64,000 nt of DNA from Henricia sp. BOLD:AAB3569 (Eukaryota > Echinodermata > Asteroidea > Spinulosida > Echinasteridae), in assembly GCA_037783545.1 (NCBI GenBank), contig JBBELK010000108.1, forward strand, positions 62,001-126,000, in the 5' to 3' direction. The notes under the pieces are model-generated. The model saw only the letters and a list, made by a program, of their open reading frames with translations. It did not search any database and was not told the DNA's origin. Of this stretch, positions 1 through 11,600 are shown piece by piece. The position numbers and the translations under genes are program-made. How positions within the stretch are numbered: the stretch's first letter is position 1; each line of letters starts with the position of its first letter.

Positions 1-13
1 CGAGCTGTGTGTG

Positions 14-255
14 ACGTCATAGCGAGGAGACAGAGCTGCTTCACTGACTGGTCGTGTACCTAGCTCCCAGCCTCCTCCACCAATAAGGCACAAAGCTGGC
101 ATTTTATTAATATCAAAAATGAGTTCAGTGTAACAACCACTGAGAAAATACACCGAAAACCTTTACAGAAAAATAACGACGTGGTTTATGCTACATGTAT
201 GCGGAAAGCATGCAACTTGCTTTGCAAAATAGTGACTGTCTCCTCGCTATGACGT
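14..255. mobile_element. Hairpin MITE with 20-bp inverted ends
   Basis: The sequence at 14-33 (ACGTCATAGCGAGGAGACAG) recurs as its exact reverse complement at 236-255. A spacer of about 200 bp separates the arms, typical of a small non-autonomous DNA transposon. Confidence 0.6.
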
Positions 256-2593
256 AGCGGGGTCAATGCATATTATTACGACATTTTTTCATTTTGGCCG
301 GTTGATCTAGTTTTTAATTTCTCTCTCTAATATAAAGTCAGCAATAAAGATAAGAAAAACGCAACTTTATCGAGTATTAAACATCCGTTTTATAAAATAA
401 CTTCAAGCTTTAAATATCAAGGAATGTTTAAAAAGTACAGAATAAAGCTATGGATGTGTTGGGGAATGAGGTTCTAGCAATTAGCCTTTTCGCATGTTTC
501 ACATGCACACTTAGTATCCAGATGACCAGATTAAATTTTTGTTGGTATGTAGTTCTGATTGGGTTTCCTGCATGTGATGTACACAATAACGTGCTATGGG
601 GATGCAGCTTTTCTATTAGTTGTAAAAATAAATAACTTCAGTGCACTTTTTATTGTCCCAAATGAAAAATCTTGCTCCGATTAATTATGAGTTTCATGAT
701 ATCCAACTTACAATTTAATTTAAACACAATTCAACTGTTACAAGCACACTCAAAAATATTTTAAATTGCAAATGTCTTAAAAAATAAGGATGTCCCCATG
801 AAATGGCAAAGTCAAGTAATCCTAAGTTTAGTATAGACCCTTTGTACGGGCGGCCATGACAAGGGGCAGTCACCATGCACTAGTAGGCACTTTGTGGATC
901 TATTATCATTTAAATTTAAAAACCTGCCAGTGCAAATGTTGAAAATTTAGTTTAAAAATAAATTTTTGTTTTTCACAATTTTAAATAGCCTAGGTGTTAG
1001 AGATTCACTTAAAGGTTTTTGCAAAGTCCCCTTAGCCAGAACAACACACTTTATCATGTTCTATGAAGTCAGGTTTTCGATATCAATTGAAAGCCATTAA
1101 CCCAAGGACCTTTTTATTAAACAGCTAGAATCCCCCCGTCCACATTTTTAAAGTTTTCCTGTTTATCATGGAGGTGTATGTGTCTACAACACCATAACAA
1201 CTTGTTTTCCACAAAAAAATAGACAGGCTTTTGCTCAAAGCAGTTCCGACCCTCTTCACCCGAAATTCTGAAACGCTCGAGGTCACTTGGTTTGTTTATC
1301 AACAGGGTTTTGACATCATCCTGAGAAACATACAAAACAGCCTGTGCAGTATTGAACACGAAGTGATTGTTGTCCTTGTAATTCAAAATACAAACGTGAA
1401 AAACACTTATGGAGCTAACAATCGTGTTGACTTCTCTTTCTCATTATTGCGTCACGGGGTCACGCGCATATCATGAGCGTTGCGAAAATCTCATTTTCGA
1501 AAAGCGCACTTTTGCTTGCAATTTATCCACTTAAAACCGACAATTAAAAAAAAAAAATCCACGTCGGCAATAGGGATGTTTGGACTATCAAAAAGTCTAA
1601 CTGCTAGATTTTCCTTCAAGGGGGATTCTAGCTCTTTAACAAATTTAGACTGTCTCAAAACTAAAAGTGGGGGACATTCCTTATTTTGTCATGGCAATTC
1701 ATTTACCAGCCGCTAAATTTTCACAAAGATTCTACAATATTCCGTTTCCTTCATTTTCCATTTCCAAAATATATTAAAACCTTGACCCAAAAAGATTACA
1801 TACAATTTCCCAAAAAATCAGTTAAGCATTCAGACTTCTTCCTTCATTGTCAAGCTATACTGTGTATATGACACAAGCAATAATAAAGTATACAAGTAAT
1901 TGTCACATCAGCAATGCTTACTACATGTACCTACAGCGGCGTCGCTAGAGGTGGGGGTGGGGGTGTGACAATCCCCCCATTATTCATGTTTGTCGGTAAT
2001 ACTGTCGGCAAAAAACTAAGAAATTTAAGAATTAAAGTGATAGCACCGCTCATCAAAACACCACGGCTATATCGGCAATGCTATATTATGTCGGCACGTG
2101 TTGTCCTGTGAGGGCGCTCAACGTGACAACGGGACTACCCATATACCTCAACACACTCCTCCCTTTTGTTAATAAACGAGGGTCTCAGTGCTTTCTTTTG
2201 TGATAACATTTGGTCAAAAGATGCATGGCTTAGCATCTGAAACGAGCCTGAAAGTCCTAATTAGAAAAGAATCCTACATCTTCATAACAAGCTGTGCAAT
2301 AAACAGTTGGGCATTCTGTTGTAAATGCCCAGGAAAAAAAGGGTTTTTTTTGTGGGGAGTGCTAAGTACCCTATCCAAGCAGAATCACATCTGAAGAGAG
2401 CCAGTTAAAGGGCCTAGTGTATTGTTTGCAGGATCTTTAAAGAAACCTGTTTTGCTGCATTTTGCATTTTATAAAGTACGTGTACTATAGTGGCGCTTGA
2501 CTTCCCGTTTTACAAACTTAAGAATTATCGAGTATAAAATATTATAAATGCTTGAAGAGACAAACCAGCAATATCTGTCCAGGGTTTCCAGAA
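256..2593. other. 3' flank of AKR, no recognised gene
   Basis: This is AT-rich sequence apart from the weak open frame at 1117-1437. Bases 2184-2290 resemble 48500-48600 (a shared CTTTCTTTTGTGATAA word and AACGAG context), which marks a dispersed repeat. No clear AATAAA in minus orientation was found close to the AKR stop. Confidence 0.4.
1117..1437 (-). CDS. Unassigned open frame downstream of AKR
   Basis: This 107-codon stretch without a stop on the minus strand ends in TAA, but it has no in-frame ATG. Part reads VLYVSQDDVKTLLINKPSD. Codon use looks plausible but I recognise no family. It could be a 3' exon of another gene, a fragment of a mobile element, or chance. It lies 1.2 kb past the AKR stop on the same strand. 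Confidence 0.15.
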   Translation of the reverse strand, partial: REVNTIVSSISVFHVCILNYKDNNHFVFNTAQAVLYVSQDDVKTLLINKPSDLERFRISGEEGRNCFEQKPVYFFVENKLLWCCRHIHLHDKQENFKNVDGGILAV

Positions 2594-2636
2594 TTAAGAG
2601 GCAGTGGGACAAAAAGGATGATGGGGATGCTTGATC
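2594..2636 (-). CDS. AKR exon 9 (C-terminal 13 residues and stop)
   Basis: A 43-nt terminal exon follows the acceptor CTTATTTCAG. The G completes Trp303, and the exon then reads [13 protein letters not shown] and TAA. The HP..PF pattern matches the family tail (compare SHKDYPF of aldose reductase). It was found by reading, since it is far too short to stand out as an open frame. Phase and tail motif fit, and it restores the canonical 316-residue length. Confidence 0.82.
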
Positions 2637-5600
2637 CTGAAATAAGAAAGAAGGGAAAAATGAAAATTAGTAACTGATCAATGTGAAAACTGTTATGTAC
2701 CATACAAGTTTACCGGTCGGTACTACATGTAGAACTTGCGCATGCAGGAAATATGTGACCGGCTCCAGCAAAACCCAACACTTGTGATGAAAATTCAAAA
2801 TTTAAGTTTTGGTATCAGCTTAGTGTGCATACAAAAAGGTATCTTTTAAAACAGGTTTGAGGAAATTCTGATAATTTTTGGCGACGTTATGACCAATTAA
2901 AGTATGACAGATCAGAAAAAGTTAAATGGAGCTATTGGTCTTTAAAGTTTGACAAACTAGTTGATTATTTAATTTTTTGTCAATAATATGAGGAATTTTG
3001 AGACAGTTCAAACAACAAAAGAAATCTTGAATGTATCCCGATGTTGATTCTGCCAAATTTTCAAGTTGGTCCCAGAGGCCATTTTTTAAGGTTGTGGGCC
3101 CATATCACGTAATGGGAAATGCTGAGAAGCGTCGGGTTTTGCCAGAGTCGGTCACATATAATAATGACAATGCTGGAGTCTTATATATAGCACACACATC
3201 CACTATGCAAGGTGCTTAGAGCACTGATTACATTTTATTATCATCCCTGGTCATTGGGCTCACATATATCATTCTTTAAAGGCCCAGTGGATCATTTGCA
3301 ATGACCCCAAAAAGTAATCGGCGAGTTTACAGGGGAAAAGTTCTGAAAGTAAAGATTTAATTAATAGCAACTATCCAATGAAAGGTTTCCGCTCAAAATG
3401 ATATAATTTTACCAGAAAATAATCCGTAAAGATGAAATTATTTAGATCGTTTGCAAACGATTTACTTATTTTTGGTTCGCATCTACGCGGTCCAAAATGC
3501 ATGGGCGCTGTGTACTCCGTGTGCGTGTTCCAACGCGATGCATTTTTGGATTGCGCGCACACGCAGTATGTGCGCCACAGAGTGCATGACGCAAGCCACA
3601 TAGTACCCGATCAACTGAGAACGAATATTTGAAACACCCCGCCAAGACCAGGAAAATGCATATGGATTTTCATGATCTTTTTAAACGTGGTACATTTGAC
3701 AAAGCTGAAATTTCTTCGGATGAGTTTGTTGATGTCTTTCTTTTGATTTATAATGGTTTTATTCCAGGGCTCGACCTTAACGCTAGCCCGGCGTACATTG
3801 TCTAGTAAAAACTGCTGTGGGCAAGTAAAATCCACTTTTCAACTTGCCCGGCGGGCTACTTAAAACATGTGCACGTTCCTTGTTTTCCAGATGTGATTAT
3901 TGAAAATAAAACAAACTCTTCAAAGCTTTACCTTTTGCGGCATGCAAACGACGATTGCGCATTGCATTTTTCCACGTGCAACACACGGCCACAGCTAGCT
4001 AGCTTGGGTCTGCATTGTTTCCAACACAGCTTGTGTGCAATATACGTGCATAGACATACATGCATCTGGTATCCGACTGCGGCCCCAGACTGGCTCGGCC
4101 CCAAACTCGGCCCCAGACCAACTCGGCCCCCTTTGCCTTGTGTACAAACTCGGCCCCAGACTGACTCGGCCCCAATTGCCTTGTGTACAAACTCGTACCC
4201 AGACCAACTCGGCCCCCATTGCCTTGTGTACAAACTCGGCCCCAGACTGACTCGGCCCCAAACAGGCTAAACATTTGATTTTTCCCCAAAAGTCCATACA
4301 GTGTGTTTTCAAAGATTTTAAGGAACTTTTTTTTTTATTAGGAGAGCTATTAGCTCTCCTCGATTATCTCAGAAGAGCAATTTAGGGCTCTCCTGATTTT
4401 TTTAAAAATGAAGGACTGAAGAAGAGGATGCAGAACATCCCGACTCGTATACCAGCGACAGTGATTTCTAGCCATGGGGGGGATGAACAAAAATCAACTT
4501 TCTCAGTAGACAGTGCTAGTCAATATTTTAATGCTTTGTTTTTTTTATTTTTCAAACATTTCATGGGCTAGTAAAAATTTCTGCGGGCTAGTAAAAAACA
4601 CAATTTACTAGCCCAGTGGGCTACTCTCAGAAAAGGTTAAGGGCAAGCCCTGTATTCGCAGAATCGCTCAAAAACAGATCATCTACAGGGCCTTTAAACC
4701 TCAGCTCCCTGAAAAGTGTACAGCCCAGGCTGCCGGATAAGCACTCATGGCAGCGTTTGCCCTTAACTTTTTTCCCAACTGGCCACCAGGACCAGTTGGC
4801 TTAAGTTTTGACTGGCCCGTTGGCGGTTCAAGTGGCCCGGTTCAAATTTCAATTATGGTTCTTCATTTTACACACATTTGACATTTAATGTTTGCAATAA
4901 ACAAATTTAAGTGAATAAACTGGGAAAATGTGATACTGGTCATAAGGTTCTCCCCAGTACAAGTTTGAAAATGTGTGGTGAATTTTTGAGCTATTCTTGA
5001 GTCTTAAAAAAAGGGCCATTTTGTTACAAACTCTCACCGATGCATGTTTTTGTGCACATTTAAATATTTTTACTAACAAAATATAGAAAAAATTGGGCAG
5101 GAAGCATTTATAAATTTGAAACCCTATGCAAAAACTTTATGGAGGCTGCCAAAAAAAACCTATGAACATTTATCTGCAACTTTGCCAACAATGATTATTG
5201 AGCTCATGCCAATGACGTCATTTTGGGAGTAAACAATGCCGCGTCGTTGTGGGAGCAATGTGCGTGCGCGTTGTGTGTGTCCATAGCGCGCGTAACGCGC
5301 TATGATGAGGCTCCCATAGGTGAACTAAACCGCGTTACGCCCACCAGAGACACACACAACGCACACGCACATTGCTTCCACAATGACTCAGCATTATTTG
5401 ACTCCCAAAATGGCATATTCGCACGTGTTCGAAAGGGGTCAATTCAGACCATGTGTATGCAATAATAATAATATGCTAGCTTACCATTCTAAACCACAGC
5501 CTCTGTAGTCTCGATTCAAGCCCATCAATTCTTGCATTTCGCCGTCAGTCAGCTCAAAGTCTAGGGACTGGTGGGGAAACAAATAATGCAAATTACAATT

Positions 5601-8600
5601 ATTTCTAATGAAACATTGTTTAACATTCCAAACCCAGCTTTGAGGATTTTCACCTGGGCCCTATTTTTTCGTCGTCTTGCAACAGTGGCTCTTTAACGCA
5701 CTCCCCTACTCGTGCGTCCCGAGGCCCTGTTGAAATGTTGGAAGCAGCGACAGAAATCTTGTCGCCGCTCTGGGCCAATCAGGAGCGCGTGTGGTCTATT
5801 GGGTATGAAGCGGGACTCCCAATCAGAGGTTGGGGGTTCGAGCCCCACTTCGACCAACGTGTCTGTGTCCCTGGGCAAGGCACTTAATCCCAGTTGCCTC
5901 GTCAACCCAAGCGATATATGGGAAGCTGTTATGGGGAATGCCACAATCTAACTGCTGATAGGGTTGTGCGCCTTGGCCGGGTTGCCACCTAGTTGAAACG
6001 AAATGGTTCTGGTGATTTCCTGATGGCAGCGGTAATAATGGCAACAGCCGCCTCGGAATATGTCTACATAGATAGATGGCACTTTACAAATGCTTGTGAT
6101 TATTATTATTATTATTATACTTGGCAGTACATTGCAGGCGTTCAAATACACGCACGCAGATTGTACATGTAAGTTTACACAGTACAGTGTAATAATGCGC
6201 TGGCCGTATCCGCGCTGGTGATTGGCTGCCATTTAAAGCCTACATGGAATTCCGTTCCATTCACATTTGTTATCATGCATCCCTGTTATTAATTTGAACA
6301 ACTGCGGAGTAAATAAAAATGTCGCCGGAAATGTTGGTAGGAAGAGGTAGTCGTGAAGAACAAAAACCCAATCCAATTTTTGAAAATCATCGAAATTGTT
6401 TCTCTTCAGCATAACCTGACAAAATTGATTAAATTACATCAGAATGACTCGTGTATGCATTCACTAAGTGCAACAGCCGCCTAACTTCACAAATTTGCGT
6501 GGATTTCCTCAGGGGATTGTAACGGCGCTTAGCAGAGTGGAAATTCCCTAAGATCTCGTGATGTATTTTCTGCAATGGAAAACGTCACCCCTTGTGTGTT
6601 GCCAAGATTACTGGGTCTGCACTAAAACCCAGTAAACCGTTTCATTGCACTTAGTCTTTACAGACTACCAGGAAATGTTTAGATCCAGTTACCCTGGTCA
6701 CTGACATCACACTTTAGTAGTCTATTGCATGAAATGTTTTTGTGCTATAAACTCGATGCCATCTTTTTTCATGTCAAAATTCAAGAAATTTAGGGATGAA
6801 TATTCCAAAAGAAGCCCGAGGGGTTGAGGAAATACTCCATTTAGCAATAGGCAAACATTTTCTGTGTCAGTAAAAACCAAACCAGATGTACAGTCGACCA
6901 TTGTTAATATACTATAGGTCCTTAATAAGAGATTACCTTGTTACATGTATAACAATGAAGAATAGAGGATTGTAATTTTTTTCTTGTGATAACAAGCAAA
7001 ATGTTGTATTAACAGTGCTATTATTATGAAGGTTAGACTGTATTACCAGTGAATTATGATTTTCTAAAAGAAAGATGATCGATCAATGCACAAGAATACA
7101 GCAGACAATAATGTTGCATGTGTACACCAATTGTGTACTAAGCATAACCAAATGTTCTGAAATATGTTTGTGCCCAAGCTTTGAAAATTCTTTACACGCA
7201 ATCCAGAAATATTTAATATTATGGGGTGATTAGACTATTTTCCAGCAAAACTAGAGAAAATTGTCAGTTCTAGTGGTTGTGCATTAGGGTTGTGCATTTA
7301 GGGATTTATTGATACTGTATGCATGGTGGAAATCAACGTGTGTATGGGGTTACGGTAGCACCATGTGAATCTCTTTTGTATACCGGTATGTGTGGCATAT
7401 TTTTTTCCAAATGACTGTTTTCAACTATTCCTGTGACTCGGTGTGTCTGTCATGCAAATACAATTGTCTAATCATATACAAAATCATTCGAGCAGAATGC
7501 ATACCCTCAAAAATATCTGCGTACACCCCACAATATCCCCAACTTATTGTGAGTAGCGTGTTTTCAACTTTACACATGAGTAACTACAGAACATAAAACC
7601 ACTTGGAGACCGACCCCTTAGCTAAATGAGAAAATGTCCCATTTATTAAACCTCTCCCACAATGTAGCAAGTCATCAGGTTGGGGAATTACTATTTTTGA
7701 CTGACCTAGGGGGTGACTTTACCTCAATATTGGCTATAATGTATTCAGGCGTAACACTCTTTGGAATGCAGATGGTGTTGCGTTGCAGAGCAAAGCGAAT
7801 CAAGACCTGAGCTGGTGACTTGCTCTTAGCACCAGCGATACGCACAACTACTGGGTCTTTCATCAGATTGGGGTCCGTCTCTTTCACCCTGTATAAAGTA
7901 AATGGGGTTTTCGTCAAAAGCTGTGTAAGATTTAAACTTATTCTTGGGTTTCACTTGGCTTGACAACCGGTTGCTATGTGCCATTACTGTGCCCATACTA
8001 TAATTAAACATTGATAATTTAATGTTGACGCATAATTTTGCAAATGTTGTGCAAAAAAAAAAAGGGTTGGCATGACTTTTAAATGTTGATAGACTGTTTG
8101 AAACTGGCATACCATGCTTTTGTTGGCAAGTTTTTAGAAATGTTGAGATTTGGTTCTTCTAGGATTGATGGCGAAATTATCAGTGTTGAATTATTTCCGC
8201 TTTGGCGTGCCATACGCGTGACGTCAACAAGGGAGAGGCTATAAGCCAGGCACTCCGTGCATGACGTAAACATTAATTGTGTACATTTCCTTCCATACCA
8301 TGATGGTTCGTACACAGGCTGTGATGGGAAAGCTTACGTCATGCATGGAGTGCCTGGCTTATAGCCTCTCCCACGTCAACAACTATCATATCCGCCATTA
8401 CCGTGTCCATACTATGGCACGCCAAAGCGGAAATAATTCAACACTGATAATTTTGCCATCAACCCTGAAAAACAAGTCTCAACATTTTCGAAAATATAGG
8501 GATTGAGGGCACAATTTCAGAATGGTATAAAATGAGAAAAATGACAAATGATATGGCATCAAAATCACCCTTGGAAAAAATAGGGCACTCAAAAAGCAAC

Positions 8601-11600
8601 AAGCCGAATGTTGCTTAGCCAAATCCGACATTTCACCTATTCCCTAAATATGCTACTCACCAAGGGCGATCAGGTGATCCAAGCGGGCTGTAGGCTGTTA
8701 CTGAGATGTTCTGTCCCTGGCAAAACTTGACCACTTCCTCTTGCGTCAAGTAGGGGTGAAGCTCCACCTACATCAGAATGATATCTTATCAATGCTACGT
8801 AGACTCGATAACGGCATCAGCATGGTTGGCGACTCTTCCCCGACTATGTTTTGGGACTTAAGACTTGACTTGGACCTGATTGAAATGACTTGAGGCTAGG
8901 GCGACTCTGCAATTTTCGGAGTTGACTCTGATTCCAAAAAAGAATGTAAATGTGGTGTACATTGACGATACTACGTATTGTGCCGTCGACGACCTAATTA
9001 TTGGCACCGAGTGCCACTAAAACGTCCATGAAATGATGCCGGCCTGTGCCACACACACGTTCCTAAGGGGCTGTCCATAAAGTACGTACGCACGAAATAC
9101 CAACTTTTTTTACCCAACCCCCCTCCCCCCCTCTGTGCGTACGTACTTTATGACGGCCTGTTGTAAAACACTTTCATGGGTCTACAGAGCATAGGAAGGG
9201 GGGGGGGAGGGGGGGGGGAGGGGGTTGGGGGGGGGGGGGAGAGGGGGGGGGGGGGAGGGGGGGAGGGGGGAGGGGGAGGGGAGGGGGGTGGGGGATGGTG
9301 TTTGTCGAGGGCTGCGTAGACTTTACATGCACTGTAAAATGTTGACATTTCAAGGTACTTGATAAGTAGTATTTCCCAGGGGAGGGAAGGGGGTCTTGAA
9401 AAATACGCTCTGTAGAATCGTGAAAATGTTAACAACTTGTGGGCCGAATACTCTTGCTTCAAAATTGCTAGGTAATTTCTTTCCTCGCCTTCCACCTCTG
9501 TGGCTCTGGTTCGAATCCTGTCCGGGTCAGTATGTGGATTGGGTTCTCAGTCACTGCTTGATTCCGTGGGTTTTCCCACACGTTGGTGTGTGGGGTTTCC
9601 TCCCACCGACTTGAGTCGGCTAATCTCAGCAACAAGATCCCTTTAGTGATTTCTGGAACCCAGTTAAAAGAGCTTGTTCAGATTTTTCCACAAAATGGAT
9701 TTTGTTCCAACCTAACAACTGAGAATCGAACCTGGGGGAAAAATAATTAATTCCAACTGAAAATCGATTCCTGAAAAATCTGGAATCGCGATTCCAATTC
9801 TCAAAATGGAATTGATTCTACTAGACTCCGGCGTGGAATCGCCCAAGCCTATACCCATAACTGACCTGGTTGTTGGCAATGTCAACCGTTTTGATAGCCT
9901 CAATCTCCTTAATCATTGCTATGTTGAAGTTGGACACACCGATAGCTTTACACAGACCTTTCTGCACTAGTTTCTCCATGGCCTGTAGAAGACAAGTGGG
10001 GTCAAAGGTCAAACTAGTCTCGTGATCAAGGCTGATCACAAGGCCCCGCACTTCATATTGTAGTTCCAACTTGTCAATCAAACCAAGCCAAAATGAGCAT
10101 GTTTGACCAATCACAACAGAGCTACATGTATACAGAGCTCCGACCTATGCTCACAAACAACTGCCGTTTTTGTATACAACTTGTGTGCTGCCGTAGTAAT
10201 GCAGAGCTCCCAACATTCATAATTCAAACATCGTACTTTTTATGATCGACCGGCGCGACTCACACACAAATCCGCATTGCACAACGTACTTACTCCGAAT
10301 GTTTGCTGAATATCATGCAAGGCCATTCATTACTGTACTTCTGTAAAAAAAATTCTGCCGTGGCTTCGACGTCATTTTGCCATGTTTGGTTGACATATTT
10401 CTGACTTTCGGGCGAAAACCTCCGCAAAAACATATGTACTGCTAAGATTTTCAGCGTATACGAAATGTGTTCAAACGTATGGTACACCACACTTATTTAG
10501 CATAATGCCTTTTGTTTGGTGGAGGTGACCTTCTCTACTCTTGAAAATTTGTCAATATTCTAGTCGTGTGTGCTTTAATTTGCATATGAAAAGTTAAACA
10601 CATGATTGGTATCTCGAAAATCAGAAATGTTCACAGATTCACACATAACTTACACAATATAAACATGATGATGGTAGAAAATTTTCCCTAAAATGGTTTT
10701 GTCTGAAGTGCTATATTCTTTGAGAAATGAGTAAAACAATTATTTTTTCGTGTCATGAGATGAAAATTCACTTCGCCCAAATGCCACTTCAGGGCTTGCC
10801 CTTAACTTTTTCTGAGAGTAGCCCACTGGGCTAGTAAATTGTGTTTTTTACTAGCCCGCAGAAATTTTTACTAGCCCATGAAATGTTTGAAAAAAAAAAA
10901 AAAAAAAAGCATTAAAATATTGACTAGCACTGTCTACTGAGAAAGTTGATTTTTGTTCATCCCCCCATGGCTAGAAATCACTGTCGCTGGTAGTGGAGTC
11001 GGGATGTTCTTCCTCCTCTTCTTCAGTCCTTCATTTTTAAAAAAGTCAGGAGAGCCCTAAATTGCTCTTCTGAGATAATCGAGGAGAGCTAATACCGGTA
11101 GCTCTCCTAATAAAAATAAAAAGTTCCTTAAAATCTTTGAAAACACACTGTATATGGACTTTTGGGGAAAAATCAAATGTTTAGCCCGTTTGGGGCTGAG
11201 TCAGTCTGGGGCCGAGTTTGTACACAAGGCAATGGGGGCCGAGTTGGTCTGGGGCCGAGTTTGTACACAAGGCAATTGGGGCCGAGTCAGTCTGGGGCCG
11301 AGTTTGTACACAAGGCAATGGGGGCCGAGTTGGTCTGGGGCCGAGTATGTACACAAGGCAATTGGGGCCGAGTCAGTCTGGGGCCGAGTTTGTACACAAG
11401 GCAATAAGGGCCGAGTTGGTCTGGGGCCGAGTTTGGGGCCGAGCCAGTCTGGGGCCGCAGTCGGATACCAGATGCATGTATGTCTATGCACGTATATTGC
11501 ACACAAGCTGTGTTGGACACAACGCAGACCCAAGCTAGCTAGCTGTGGCCGTGTGTTGCACGTGGAAAAATGCAATGCGCAATCGTCGTTTGCATGTCGC

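Larger units (their letters stand above)
3280..4693 (+). mobile_element. TTAA-flanked MITE, interrupted copy
   Basis: The element begins AGGCCCAGTGGATCATTTGC and ends CTACAGGGCCT, with TTAA on both sides (3276-3279 and 4694-4697). A second, uninterrupted copy is at 33594-34121. Here the element is split by another transposon at 3765-4652. A TTAA target suggests piggyBac- or Kolobok-type mobilisation. Confidence 0.85.

Noticed and set aside
9148-9495. Proline-rich 115-codon minus frame
   Set aside because: It translates the G-rich low-complexity tract; it is not a gene.
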